Assembly (NCBI RefSeq): GCF_000247695.1
Contig: NW_004624743.1
Location: 4,459,624 to 4,523,623 of the forward strand
From: Heterocephalus glaber
Lineage: Eukaryota; Chordata; Mammalia; Rodentia; Bathyergidae
Length of the DNA: 64,000 bases
Reading direction: 5' to 3'
Shown here: piece by piece, positions 49,030 to 61,249 of the stretch
Layout: each line of letters begins with the position of its first letter
Position numbering within the stretch: the first letter of the stretch is position 1
Position numbers and translations under genes: made by a program
Notes under the pieces: model-generated
Database searches by the model: none
What the model saw: only the letters and a program-made list of their open reading frames with translations
What the model was told of the DNA's origin: nothing

Positions 49030-50039
49030 AGAATATTTGAAGTAGACCATTTTATGAGTACTGGTTTCAGTGAAATAGACCCTGAAAATAAGCATGCAGC
49101 AGAGATTATCTTGTCCTGACTTGGAAGTGCTGTAGGGACACAAGCACCATCCTTCTATGTCAGTACTTATTTGAGATGAGGTTTTCACCACAAATAAAGA
49201 GAACTCTGCAGTCTTCCTAAAAAATAATTTCTTAGGTGTATGACCATTTCACCACAGAACATATTTGTGGGTCTTACATTTTTCAAGAGATTCAATATAA
49301 TTTTATGTGTGTGAAAACTGGTAGACAATGTAATGACTCATTTTTATTTATTTTTAGCTTATTATTTACTTTAAATATTTTAACCTAAGAGTAAAAAGAG
49401 ATGAAATAAAATGCATGCTACAATAAATAATTGGTACAATGGATTTGAATGATGCTAATGAATATTTATAGATGTAAACGACTGGAGGAAGTTTTAGTTG
49501 TGAGTGAAAACATTTTTTATTAAATTAGGTAAATTGGGTCTTCCTTTCTCTTTCTTTTTCTTCCTAGCAAATCGTCAATCTTTCTTCGCATACCTTCAGA
49601 AGAGAGCATTTCTTCTGTTCCAAAGCAGTTGAGCTTGACCATATCATCTTTTTTTCTTTTTCTTTTTGGCTAGTGGGATGTTACAAAGATACGATGTAAA
49701 TAATAGTTTGGAAAATGTTGGTGAAATTGGGCATGCTCTTCTGTTCTTCTGCCTTCTCTTCTGAAAACATGCTTCAGACAGGAGTTGGCCAAAGGAAGAA
49801 GGGAATCTCACAAAACCAGACCTGATCCTTACCCTCCAAGCAATTAACCCAACCCACATACCCCAGCCCCAGCCCAGGAGCACATGTGGAAGCTGGAAAT
49901 AAATGTGTTGCTTGAGGTCCCTGAGATTCGGCAGCTCCTTATTATTCTGAGTTCTGGGCAGCATAACAGCCCCCGAGATGGCAGTGTCCAAATTGCTGCA
50001 ACCTGTGAAAATGTCACAGAGCAGAGAAAGTGGAAATGA
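49030..50039. other. Unassigned intergenic sequence
   Basis: AT-rich with a T/C-rich stretch near 49540-49670; no gene recognised. Confidence 0.4.
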
Positions 50040-50442
50040 GGCTTGCAGAAGGCATTAAGGTGCCTTAGCGTCAACCTTAAAATAGGAAGATTATCCTGGG
50101 TTATCAGAGTGGGGCAGTATAATCATGAAGGCACTTTCTGAAAAGGTTACAGGATGATTAGATTATAGATAGCAAGAGATGTGGCAGTGTGAGAAGGAAT
50201 CAGCCTGCTACTTAGGGATTTGCAGATGTAGGAGGGCAACCATAAACCAAGGGGTGGAAAACCAAAAGAAAGCGATTGTCCTCCAGGAACTCCAGAAGGA
50301 ATTCTGTCCGAGTAGCACCTTGATCACAGTCTTGTGATGTCTATTTTAGGCTTCTGAACTTCAGAACTATAAGACAATACTTCATTTTGTACTAAGCTAT
50401 TTAGCTCTAGTAATTTGTAACAGCAGAAGTAGGAAACATGAT
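50040..50442 (+). mobile_element. MLT1-type MaLR solo LTR
   Basis: MLT1 order: TTAAAATAGGAAGATTATCC, CTGGGTTATCAGAGTGGG, a TGTGGCAGTGTGAGAAGGAA block, GGCTTCTGAACTTCAGAACT and the end GTAATTTGTAACAGCAGAAG. Confidence 0.75.
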
Positions 50443-50489
50443 ATGCACAGAAATAGCTAATAACACAGAAATTAGCACTTTATTTAGTT

Positions 50490-50636
50490 TGGTTTTTTGA
50501 GTCAGGGTCTCACTATGTGGTTCAGGCTGGCCTTGAACTCACTATGTAGCCCAGGCTGGCCTCAGACTCACAGGAATCCTCCTGCCTTAGCTTCCCAAGT
50601 ACTGGGTTACAGTTGCACACCACTATGCCTGGCAGA
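50490..50636 (-). mobile_element. B1 SINE with internal duplication
   Basis: The plus strand reads GAGTCAGGGTCTCACTATGT, then two nearby copies of CAGGCTGGCCTTGAACTCA-like sequence (50524 and 50552), then CCTCCTGCCTTAGCTTCCCA and a GCACACCACTATGCCTGGC end. The roughly 28-base internal repeat is the hallmark duplication of rodent B1. Confidence 0.85.
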
Positions 50637-51284
50637 AATTAGCATTTTAAACTGAGGCAATATCGTAAAAGTAGTTTGGGACCAAGTGGTCAGTGACAAA
50701 ATATTTATAGGCCTCTGGAAAAATTTTAAGGACTCCACTCTTGAGTAATGGCAAAAAGGTAACTAGTATTATGTCATAGTTAATTTTTCCACAAAATTGG
50801 TTTTTGTGATATAAAGACAGAATAATCATAGTGTTTAGAGACTGAAAAAATTTCCTATCCAATGTTGAGATCATGATCTGGTAGTTGCTAGTAAGATATA
50901 GCACAAAAGAAATACAACCAGAAAAAAGCTATGTTAACAAAGTTAAGAGGAAAATAGATAACCCAATTTCAGACTTGCATGAAAGAGAGAAAATGTGGGC
51001 TGGTTTTATTGCTTTGCTTTTCACCAAATCTGTCTCTCTCACTGATTAAAACAGAGTTGCTGGTGAATGAGCAAGTCCAGGAACATGTCAGTAAGACACT
51101 GCTTCAGGGGATATGTTAAAGTAAGGCTCTGATGTCCCAGTTTTGTTAATATTACTAAAATACTAAGAAGATTTAGTTAATCATTTCAATTAGAACTTTT
51201 AAAGTCATGGCTCCTGAGAAGGCTGATGTGCTCAAAGTACTTGTAAATAAATAAAAAATGATAAGCACAGGTAAAGAACGGTGA

Positions 51285-51570
51285 AAGTTGTGTGTCAACT
51301 TGGCTAGATCATGGTGTCCAGACATTTGCTCAAATATTCTGGATGTATTCTCTGAAGATATTTATTGAGTGTCAATAACACTTAAGCCTGGAGTTTTAAT
51401 GAAATATATTACTTTTCATAATGTGAGTGGATCTTATTCAATCATTTTGAGGCCCTAACGAGACAGATATGAGCTCCCTTAAGTGCAGTAGGAAGGGATT
51501 CTGATAGCAGACTACTTCTGATTTGAACTGCAACTCTCTCCTGCACCTGCAGACTGCCAGCCTGCCCTGA
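51285..51570 (+). mobile_element. Partial LTR-like repeat (same family as 840-1345)
   Basis: GTGTGTCAACTTGGCTAGAT begins the copy, and a CCTGCACCTGCAGACTGCCAG-like segment lies near its end. The order resembles the repeat at 840-1345 but the 3' part is missing. Confidence 0.4.
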
Positions 51571-51614
51571 AGAATGTGTGACTTTCAAGTCGGTGATAAA
51601 ATCATTCTCTCTGC

Positions 51615-51666
51615 ACTGCATGCCTCGAAAGCGCAAGGTCCTGAGTTTGATCCCCGGTACAAAAAC
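51615..51666 (+). mobile_element. 5'-truncated ID-like SINE
   Basis: Only the 3' half remains (GCGCAAGGTCCTGAGTTTGA, TCCCCGGTAC, short A-tail), yet a perfect 17-bp duplication (AAAATCATTCTCTCTGC, 51598-51614 and 51667-51683) flanks it, so the truncation happened at insertion. Confidence 0.93.
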
Positions 51667-51701
51667 AAAATCATTCTCTCTGCTTTCCTGTCTCTTTTCC
51701 T

Positions 51702-51764
51702 GTCTCTCTCTCTCTGCAAACACACACACACACACGCACGCACGCACGCACGCATACACGCACC
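51702..51764. repeat. Compound (TC)n-(CA)n-(CACG)n microsatellite
   Basis: A polypyrimidine tract (51702-51715) is followed by CA units and about five CACG units. These have triplex-forming and Z-forming character side by side. Confidence 0.95.
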
Positions 51765-51769
51765 ATTGT

Positions 51770-53859
51770 TTGTTCCACTGGAATATCTTGACTAATGATC
51801 CATGTCCATAGAAAACAATGGCCGTGACTTTTGAATCAAATAAATAAGCAGTCACAAAATTTGAGAGAGAATTCCAAATAGATATCTACCACCCATTTCT
51901 TACAGGTTAAAATGTTTTCTTTTGTAGGAAGTAAGGCAGAAGGATGCGTCTGTGAGAGATACCGTTCACCATTAGTAGTAAATATACCTTGTGACAGTAA
52001 TGGTCACCATCCATTTGTTGAATAATAAGATTTTAATAGAACTCTTTCATGATTTCCCAAAATTCTACCACACATATCTATGGAGACAGACAGAGAGAGG
52101 GAGAGAGAAAAGAGAGACAGACAGACACAGAGGCGGGGGGAGAGAGAGGAGATTTATACAACTGTGGAAGTTGCAAGGTGCATTAGTAATATAAATAAAC
52201 TGAATTGAAGTAAATATTAATTTCAAAATATTATTTAGGAAAAATGATCATGGATTATTATAGATTCTGTTATGAAGAAAATTTATGTAATTTAAAACCA
52301 TATAGTTTTGTTTTAATGACAATTTTACATGATCACATTAAGATGATAATATGTATATGAGTCCTGTGTGTTGAAAGAAAAGAGTTAAGTGTTTAAATTT
52401 TCTAGTGCCAATAAATAGATAACTCCTAAACTGTAAAGTAAACAATGATGTAAGTATATTATTTTCAGTAGGAATTAATAAAACAAATAAATAAAATGTT
52501 GCTAGTACACTGACTGGTGAGAATGCGGTATTGGTTCAGAGGATGAACAAAGTGTGCATAGGAACCCTGTCTTCATTATGAACACAGGTATTTCATTCTC
52601 CATACTATGCATATAAATCACATTGTCAAGATGAAATTAAATTATGTAAAATGGAATCTTTCCCCAAAATTCTATGGGAGAATGCTCTCTCCCTCCATGT
52701 AGAGTCATTGATAAGTCTATTAGTTCATTCATCACATTTTTATAACTCATAAAATCTTAGTTCATCTTTTTAAGACATTTATTGTCACAAGACACATGGA
52801 CTACATTTTTATTCTATTTATGAGCAAATTATTTTCCTGTCTTCATTTACATTCATCTTCAATAAAACTAGCATAGGTCAACAGAAAATAAGAAATGATT
52901 GGAACTGCCCTTAATTGTGGATAACGGTCATTAATATTGGGCAACCCAACTCAATTTGATGTTCATAATATGAAAAATAGACAAAAATCTGCATTTAGAT
53001 CAATAAAATCATCAGTTTTTCCTGGTGATAGCCAATGTTGTCCTGGATTTGGAGAAAGGGCTGCATATAATGATGTTCAGAATACAAATTGTTATGTGAG
53101 GACTCATTTTTCCTAAGTAAAGCAAGTTAATTATAGTTCTAATTAGATTTATTTTTCATTTTGTGTAAGGAAAAACACAAAACAGTCAGAGCATGTCCTT
53201 TCTTCCTTTGAAGTGCGGGTACAAAAATAAAATTTTTTAATGAAAATATAATGGTCTAAAATGATTGAAGGGAAAAAGAGAAAGAATCAAAGGCAAAGAA
53301 ATTAAGAGCACATTTAAAACTTGAGGATTGTAGCTCAATATGAATTTGTGTCTGGGCATATCCATCAGTACATCAGTAACCAGCGTTCCTAAAGGTCCAG
53401 TCATTCTGTGGGGTACTGAGGATTTTATGAGGTTGGGATCAAGATATTCACTGAGTTAACTGTGGCCTTTATGTGCCAGCATCAACCCCTAACTGTTGAA
53501 AACCAGGGACCTCTTAAGTCCCTAAAAACCTGGAAATGGCTAGTGGCCTTAATTTTGAGACACTAACAATAGACTTTAACATTTTATACAGGGTGGTAGA
53601 AGTGAAAATATTGTTAAGTTTTTCATTTCATTTCTATTTTCCTGCAGGTCTACTTGTGAAAGTTACAGCTACTTGGAAGCCCTCAACAGAGAAGTGAGAT
53701 TTAAGTTTCTGGGTGTGAAGCACTAAAACCTCACCCCCCCACCATGCTGGAATGTCTTGCATCATAATATGAATTTAGCCCAATCAGTATTTCTAATTTA
53801 TTGTGAAACATCGCCAACAAATTACCCTAATGCCTTCTGTTTGCTCACCTTTTTCTGGC
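51770..53859. other. Unassigned intergenic sequence
   Basis: Includes a GA-rich low-complexity tract at 52081-52152. Otherwise AT-rich, with no gene recognised. Confidence 0.4.
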
Positions 53860-54060
53860 CCAGCGATTCCTGATGAGAGAATGAAAGAGAATCTCCTGAA
53901 GCCTTTATTAAAACAGACTGCAACCCGCAGTCCGCAGTCCGGTGTTCCTGATCTCCTTGGGTTGTGATGATCTCCTATGTTTACATTCTTAAGGCGGCCT
54001 CAGGAGATGCCGATGAAGCTGATGGGGGTAGCACAGGTTGAGAGTCCTGCTATTGATAAC
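53860..54060 (+). mobile_element. MER5-like hAT-Charlie DNA transposon fossil
   Basis: The order AGAATCTCCTGAAGCCTTTA, TTAAAACAGACTGCAACC, TCCTTGGGTTGTGATGATCT, GGAGATGCCGATGAAGCTGA, TTGAGAGTCCTGCTATTGAT follows MER5A/B. Confidence 0.6.
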
Positions 54061-54061
54061 C

Positions 54062-57000
54062 TAGAACTATTTTTGATAATTCAATAAACAAATCACTGTC
54101 AATTCACCAAACACCTTAGGGCCACAGAGGACAGGGATGAAAAACAAGCCTATGTGTTCAAGGACTATCAAATTGAAACTATACCTTTTAATAAATACAT
54201 TACCCTAAGAATCAAACATATAATCCTTGTATTTTTGGAACAGTACTATCTGAAAGAAGTCAGCCAAGTAATCAATTTTAAATATTTTTGTAGCTATATT
54301 TAAAAATGAAAGAATGAAATTAATTTTACTTATATATATATGATTTATCTTAATATAGCCAAATTATTTTAACACATAATCTAGATGAACATTATTCATA
54401 AGATCTTTTACATTATTTGTTTTCATATTAAGAATGAAATCAGTGTGAAACTTACACCCAAAATGCATCTCTATTTGGACTGTTGTCATTTCATCTACCC
54501 AATAGCTGCATGTGGCTAAATGGCTGTTAAAGTGTGCAGTGAAATTTCCAAGAGTGAATTCACATCTTGGCTATTTTGGCTGTGACTTCTCTGAAAAAGA
54601 CCTCCATGGGCATGTTTTTGTGACTGACCTCTCAGTGGTGATCTTGACTTTTATCTCCTACTTAGGTTTATTTTCCAAACACAAAACCTTGCCAAACACA
54701 AAACCTTTAAAACTGCTTTTTTCTGAAAATAGCTTATTTATTGGCATCCCTGTTTCTTCCACTGCTTTATCAGTTTAAAAGTCAATGTTAGTTTTATTCC
54801 TCATCAAAAAAAACTGATACAGTTTCTTATATTTTCCCTGAAATTTTTAATAATATTCTTACTCTGGAAAGAGCCTCTTTCAAGTAATATGTGGCTTATT
54901 ACACTGTCTACACTCTGTCGTGTTCTCTTTTTTCAAAACGCTTCATGCCTAGCACTGTGTTGTGTTGTAGAGATAAAAAGCTAATTTGCAGCCTCTGCCC
55001 CCAAGGCATTGGCAGGTGTCTTTCTTTTCTAACTGCCCTGCTATGACAGTAAGGCTCTTCTCCAGGGTGTCTCCAGGTTCGCAGGGTCCAATTTTCAAGG
55101 ACACACCTGTCGCTAGCACATAGTTCACATCTGATTCATTTCCTCAGTGTCTTAGTAGCTCATCACTGCTGTATATTACACCACTCCTGCCCAGGATTCA
55201 CCACTTCCCTCACTGTTCTTGAATGCTAGTCTCCATACTTTTGCATTTTCATGCATGTTTTAAAATTACATTTACTGTTTTAACTTTTAAAATCTCTGAA
55301 ATGTATTATTTCAGATTTGGAAAATGACCATTACAAAGTTACAAATTCCCTATAAGTCAGTGGGCTGGAACTACAAAGACATTTACTTGAGAAACTGACA
55401 AGAGCTGAAAATCACCAGGAATATGCCTGGCTGAAAAAGGTAAATGAACAAAAACAAAAACAGGAGAAAAAAAGTACACTTGGAGCAACAATTTAATGCT
55501 TATAAATATTTTCAACCAAAGAACAGTATTTAGCTTGTGAAAGAAGGAATGCTGTAATCCTGAATAATTACTCCCACCTGGAGTTACTAATAAGCAAAAT
55601 ATAGTAGAGCATTTTCTGACCATGGTGTTCCCAAATAAAAATTCTGTAACTGAATAACATACTTAAACAGCTTGCTAATTTTAATGCCTAGCTATTCATT
55701 AGAGATAGAAGACTTCAGTTCCAGCAAAGTAGACATTGTAAGAGATGGTATTATTTAACTATTTCCCTCAGAATCCAAGGATGCCCTATAGATAGAGAAA
55801 TGCATGAATACCCCCAAATCAAGACAGAAGGCACCCTAATAATTTGAATTTTTTACACTAGTAAAAAATTTCAGAAAAAAGCAAATTTGTATCAGAATAT
55901 ACTTTCAAGTAAACTTTACGTTGGAAATAAACAGCAGTTATACCTTTTTATTAAGAAATAAAATAAACTAAAAACCATATTTAAGGATGTGATTAAAATT
56001 TTACATATGACTGTCTGATGTAGAAAAATCTGTGATTTTTTTTTTAAACAAAAAGGAATAGAATCAAGAGACACTCTTGGAAATTAGCATGAAACTAGTT
56101 ATCTTAGATAAATCAAAACTATTGGATAACCGAACATTAGAAGTCAATGAGAGTTCCCTTATATATAAAGATAGAAAGAACAAGAGAAAAAAATCATCCT
56201 ATCAAATCCTTAGAATGTCAGTTCTTTGCAGTACAAGAGAGGAACCCAAAGCTTAGGAAGCCTCCAACTTACAAAGAGCAGCATGCATGCCTGCTCTGTG
56301 GTCCAGAGTGATGCATTACATGAACCTTCCAATGCTATTCCCTTTACCAGCATCTTTGAAAAGATAGATGCTCTTCTATCTGCAAGATGTGCATGAATGC
56401 AATAGGTTTATTCTTTCAGGTCCTCTTTGGAAGAAGGAACAAGAAGAGAATTGGAAGGGACCCCAAACCTCTATGTACTGACTTTGTAGTTGCTAATTGA
56501 TATGATGGGAGACAAAATGAACTAGCCATTGTGAACTATTATTTTTATATTAAATAGGGTGACTAACAGTCCATCATTTTGTATAGAATACTTCTGAAGA
56601 ACAAACTGGAAGAAACTGTGCATTACGGAGTTAATTATAATTAATAATAATTTAATTGCAATTAAGAGTCAATTTCTTTTTATAATTGAATAGCTTCAGT
56701 TAATGTTTTAGAAGGGGTTTGTTTTCCAAAATCGTGTTATAATAACAAGTACATATGTCTTCACTTATAGTTCTATTCTTTTTGCGATATAAATGATGGG
56801 TAATTAAAGGGGATAAGGTTTTGAAATAAAAAGAGTACAGCAGTTAAAATAAAATACTGCTAAAACCCTTATAATACCATTTACAAGGAACATATCCATG
56901 AGTAGGTTTGCTTAATCTTTCAGAGTCTTAACTTTCCATTTATAAATTGAGGCTAGAAATTCTATTATCCAGAGACAAAAAGTGTCTAGCACTTAAAATA

Positions 57001-57108
57001 CAGACATATGCAAATTGCTCACTAAATGATCATTTTGTTATTTTCTTACAACTTGATCTTATGGGCTCAAAAAGTTCACACTCTACATTAAATATTATAA
57101 TATCACCT
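54062..57108. other. Unassigned intergenic sequence
   Basis: AT-rich; no gene recognised. A short tandem duplication of CCAAACACAAAACCTT occurs near 54674-54708. Confidence 0.4.
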
Positions 57109-57120
57109 AATAAGCATTTT

Positions 57121-57199
57121 TTTTTGGTACTGGGGATCGAACTCCAGACCTTGTGCTTGCGAGGCAGGCGGCAGAACCACTGAGCTAAATCCCTGGCCA
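57121..57199 (-). mobile_element. ID-like tRNA SINE
   Basis: Minus strand: GGCCAGGGATTTAGCTCAGT, GAGTTCGATCCCCAGTACC, poly-A. Duplication AATAAGCATTTT at 57109-57120 and 57200-57211. Confidence 0.93.
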
Positions 57200-57266
57200 A
57201 ATAAGCATTTTTATTCCAAGCAGATGCAGAAAAACTTGCCCATGTAGTGTATTCTAACATATATAT

Positions 57267-57347
57267 TTTTGCGGCATGAGGGATTGAACTCAGGAACTTG
57301 CACATGTGAGACAGGCGTGGTGCCACTGAGCTAAATCCCTGGCCCAT
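57267..57347 (-). mobile_element. ID-like tRNA SINE, second of a same-orientation pair
   Basis: Minus strand: GGGCCAGGGATTTAGCTCAG, a GAGTTCAATCCCTCATGCC end, short A-tail. Duplication TAACATATATAT at 57255-57266 and 57348-57359. It lies about 67 bases from the neighbouring SINE and is more diverged, hence older. Confidence 0.9.
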
Positions 57348-57849
57348 TAACATATATATATTTTAATATACTATAACATCTAAATATGTTATATTGAAAT
57401 TATTTATATTCTTTCATTTTTTTATATCTCTAAAAGTTATATTTAACAACGTTGGTGCTGATTTAATTGTTTATAAGAATCCATGCAATTATTCCAACTC
57501 TTCATGTCAATTTTCTATTACAGATATAATTAACTGCAAATAGAAGCAGAATCATCCACTAAATGGTAATATCTGTTCTTGAAAATGTTGTTTTCACTTT
57601 TACCAAAGGACACAAATGATTATGTTGATATTTAAATTTATTATGAATATTTTTATTCCATTGTTAAATTACCCCTTAAATGAGTCTTGAAGAGATTTGT
57701 TAATTTGATATATAAGATTTATTTGCAACATTTTCCTTGGTAATGTGGTACACCAGTTTAGATTTCAGTAAATATAAATAATCTTTGTCACATTGCTCAA
57801 GTGCTCAAACTTTCTTATCTTTACTCTGTAGGCTTTTCTCCAAATATTC

Positions 57850-58120
57850 TAGATGTTTTAAAACAATTCAATTTTTTCCTTTTCTCATATTTTTCCCTTC
57901 CCTTCTTTCCTTTCCCCTACCCCTCCCACCTCCCCTACCCCTTTAAACCTTTTCTTCCTATTTCACATTAAGAATTATACATTTTGATCCTTATTTACAC
58001 TTTCATTTTCTCACACCAGAGAAACTTTTCAGTATTTACACGTGTGTCCTATTGATTTCACTTAATTTAATTAGCTTATTTTGTAGAAATTTAAGTTTTT
58101 TTCAATATCTGTGCTCTGAA
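57850..58120 (-). mobile_element. L1 3' end, antisense
   Basis: The plus strand has the C/T-rich block (CCCTTCCCTTCTTTCCTTTC onward to about 57950) typical of the reversed 3' UTR polypurine tract, then TGATTTCACTTAATTTAATT and CTTATTTTGTAGAAATTTAA. It parallels 34860-35412. Confidence 0.6.
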
Positions 58121-58124
58121 AGAA

Positions 58125-58889
58125 TAACAGAGAATAAAAGATAAAACATATATAATTGAATGTACAAATAATGTTTAACTTTATATTAACTTTTCACTGT
58201 TTTATTTATAGCTTTAAATTAACTATTCAATCACCAAGTCATTCTTGACTATTTTACGGGCTATGCATTGTGTCAGTGGTAGAACAAAATGGTAAGCAAA
58301 GATAGGCAAAGTTTCTACTCTCTTGCAACTTAAATTGTAGGTAAGGACAGACAGATGATTAACATAAGAACAGAAGAAATAAATACAAAAATATACTAAA
58401 TCAGTGAGTGCTATCAAGAAGAAATAAATGACAAAATGAGAACACCTTGACTGAATTGGGAGGTCTGTGGAGTCATCCATGAGGTAATGTGTGAGATCAA
58501 AATGAAGAATAGTCATGAAGTTCAGGGGAACAGGGATACAGAGTAAGAGCACAGGGGAGAAGAAATTGTTGCAGTGACACTGTGGAAGACATGAGTAGAT
58601 ACTGCTTTTATATACTTGTGTTTGTGTGTGTGCTTAGAGCCAGTAAGATAATAATTTTAACCAGAAATAAAATTTCAGTACGTAAATAATAGTGTTGGTC
58701 ATAATATCACGTTATGAATTGTTGCTATCCTACAGTTGCAGGCTAAAGCTGGTATCTTTCTGCAAAGTTGCAGATCTACCCACATACGAATGACCTGAAA
58801 TAAGCAGGGCCTCTAGGCTTGTTTTCTGAAGCATACCTCTGATTCTGTGTTTGGCAAAGAGAATCTATGAAGCAAATGGTATCTTGTTT
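58125..58889. other. Unassigned intergenic sequence
   Basis: AT-rich; the minus-strand open frame at 58223-58552 has no recognisable domain. Confidence 0.4.
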
Positions 58890-59285
58890 ATCTTTTGAGA
58901 AAACAATACTGGTTTACAAACTACTTCCAACATTCATGGCTTAGACCAGTTAGAGCAGGTTGGCTGGGCTTGTCTGGCCCTAGCGGGACTCACTCATGGC
59001 CTGGGATGGGGAGTAGCTCTGCTAGCAGTCCCTGTGGATGTGGACTGGGCTCTACTCCTTCCTCTTGGTGGGCATGGAGTGGCCACAGCTGGGGCACTGG
59101 AGTGGCTCACCTCCAACCAGTCCTTACTCTACAGCAGGCTTGGCAGAAGAGGAGCCTGGAGAAGTGAGCAGGTCTGACCACCTTCCACAAGTCTCCATTT
59201 ATTGCACATTTGCTACTTCCCCGTGCTTAACACAAGTCACATGGCCAGCCTAGCATCCCTGTGGAAGTGTTTGCCTAAGAGTCAT
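58890..59285 (+). mobile_element. Possible medium-reiterated DNA-transposon repeat
   Basis: A GC-richer block with GGTTGGCTGGGCTTGTCTGG, CAGCTGGGGCACTGGAGTGG and CACAAGTCACATGGCC resembles a common mammalian MER-type repeat. The family was not determined. The open frames here are rich in Trp/Ser/Gly and look like repeat translation. Confidence 0.4.
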
Positions 59286-59289
59286 GGAT

Positions 59290-60529
59290 GCTGAAAGACA
59301 GGAAGACTCCTGGTGAACAACTCCAGCAATCAACCGCAGCTGCATTCAGAGTAGCAATAGTAGTTTTTAAAAAATAAAGGCGCACTCTGCTTTGGAAGTG
59401 TTTTCTTACGGACTCTAAGAACTTGGCACATTAATGGAAAGGTCGTTTTGGCTGAGTGCTGAGAGAGAAAGCAAGACGGGTGGGCGTTGGAGAAAAGGAG
59501 GCTGGGGTCTCTGCCGGGCCATATTTCTGAATGCAGTGACTTTTGCCTTCTGACTGAGTGAAAGAATGAAATGAACAATGTACAAACTCTCCCATTAGGA
59601 ATAATTAAGTGGTACATTTGCAGAAAAACCAAAATTAATTTCCTCGGGATGTAATTTCCCAAGAATAACACTAAAATTTAAGTAATAAGTTTAATGATAC
59701 AGGCATCATAAAAAGTTCATTCTAATTCTTAAAAACATTATAATTCTACTATTTAGCATATATTTAAGTCTACTTTTCTTTGTCATTCCTTGATATTTTA
59801 AATGGAAATAATTTCCCTACTCACTGTAGTGCAAAACTTGATTTTCTTTTTTGTTCAAAAGAATTTGAGTGTATGCGTCCATTTTTTTGTGTGTAAGATA
59901 AAATATGACTTTTACATGGCTTATACCTATCTCTTTGGATTTCTCTAAAGTGTATTGTGACAATTTTATATTTGCTTTGATTCTTAATCTTTAAAACGTT
60001 TACACTGTCTGATTTCAGGAAAAGTTTGACTCGTAACATTCATTCAGGAAAATACAGAAAACACATGTTCAACTCCTACAAAATATACCTAACTGTGGAA
60101 GAAGCATTCAGATGTTTAAAAACGAACATTAGCAGTACCTCAAATGTTGTTTATTCACCTTCTCTGAAGTACTATCTCTTTCTGCTCAAAGATAACCTCT
60201 AATGTGATTTCTAGTACCATCGAGTAGATTTGCTTTTGCTTTTCAACTTTATATTATATAGTCTGATTTATCTTGGTCAATTTTTTTCTGATTTTATTTA
60301 AATTTTATTTAAATTTCATATAACTGTGATGATATAATTTGTAGTCATTTGGGTGTTACATTTTTCAGTGGCATCTTTTTGGGTTCATACATGTCAAAGC
60401 TCTGACCCTCTGTGTTGCTGCACACTGTGTGAATGCATGGCCTTTCCTTTACCTGCCCTCTCATGAAGGGCATCTTGTTCTCTCGTTGTTGACTCTGTGG
60501 ATAATACTTGCTGTAATCCGAATCTTCCT
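59290..60529. other. Unassigned intergenic sequence
   Basis: No gene or clear repeat recognised. Confidence 0.4.
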
Positions 60530-61245
60530 GTTCTCTTCCCATTCATATGTTGAAAACTAATCCCGAATGTGAGGGATGTTGGAGGAGGTACTTTTGGGAG
60601 GTGATTAGACCATGGGAGCAGAGTTCTTGAGAAAGAATTAATATATTTTTTTGAGGAAGCCCCCGAGAAGTACCTCATCTCCTTCTACCACATGAACATT
60701 TAAGAAGGGATAAGGAAATGCATTTAACACTATGCCATAAAGAGGATAACTTGAATCGTTTGTAGGAAGATGGATGCACCTTGAGACCATAATATTAAGT
60801 GAAATAAATCAGACACACAAGCTTAAATGTCACATGGTTTCTTTTATATGAGAAACACAAATTGTAAATAAAGAGCAAAATAAACCATAGATAATGGGAA
60901 GTAGGGAGGTAAATCTTTCTCAAATGGGAAGGAGATGGAGAGATGAAGGAAGGGAAGGGAGAGAGGATGCAGAAAGGAAAGAAAGTGTATAGCACACATG
61001 CTCCAACTCCACAGGGGGAATGGAATCATTATGCACGGCAAACATGGACTACTGAAAGTGAATAAAATGATGAAAAATTAAACATAGGAAAAAAGGCATG
61101 AGAAAGTGGACAAATTTGCTCAAGACCAATTTTCAGGTGGCTGTGACCTTGGATTTCCTGGCTTCTAGAACTGTAAGAAATAAATTACTGTTCTTTAAGG
61201 GACACTTAATTCAGAATACTTCATTATAACAGCTTGAGAGAACAA
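60530..61245 (+). mobile_element. MaLR LTR interrupted by an L1 3' fragment
   Basis: The LTR 5' part (CATATGTTGAAAACTAATCC, TTTTGGGAGGTGATTAGACC) occupies about 60540-60720. The 3' part (GGCTTCTAGAACTGTAAGAA, AAATTACTGTTCTTTAAGGG, ATTATAACAGCTTGAGAG) occupies about 61130-61245. The L1 piece in between separates them. Confidence 0.7.
60725..61075 (+). mobile_element. L1 3'-end fragment, sense, nested in MaLR LTR
   Basis: ATTAAGTGAAATAAATCAGA, CACATGGTTTCTTTTATATG, a purine-rich tract (60940-60985), CATGCTCCAACTCCACAGGG, AACATGGACTACTGAAAGTG. This is the typical order of an L1 ORF2 end plus 3' UTR. Confidence 0.75.
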
Positions 61246-61249
61246 ACTC

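Noticed and set aside
58895..59253. Trp/Ser/Gly-rich open frames
   Set aside because: They fall in a block resembling a medium-reiterated repeat, so they are read as repeat translation, not genes.
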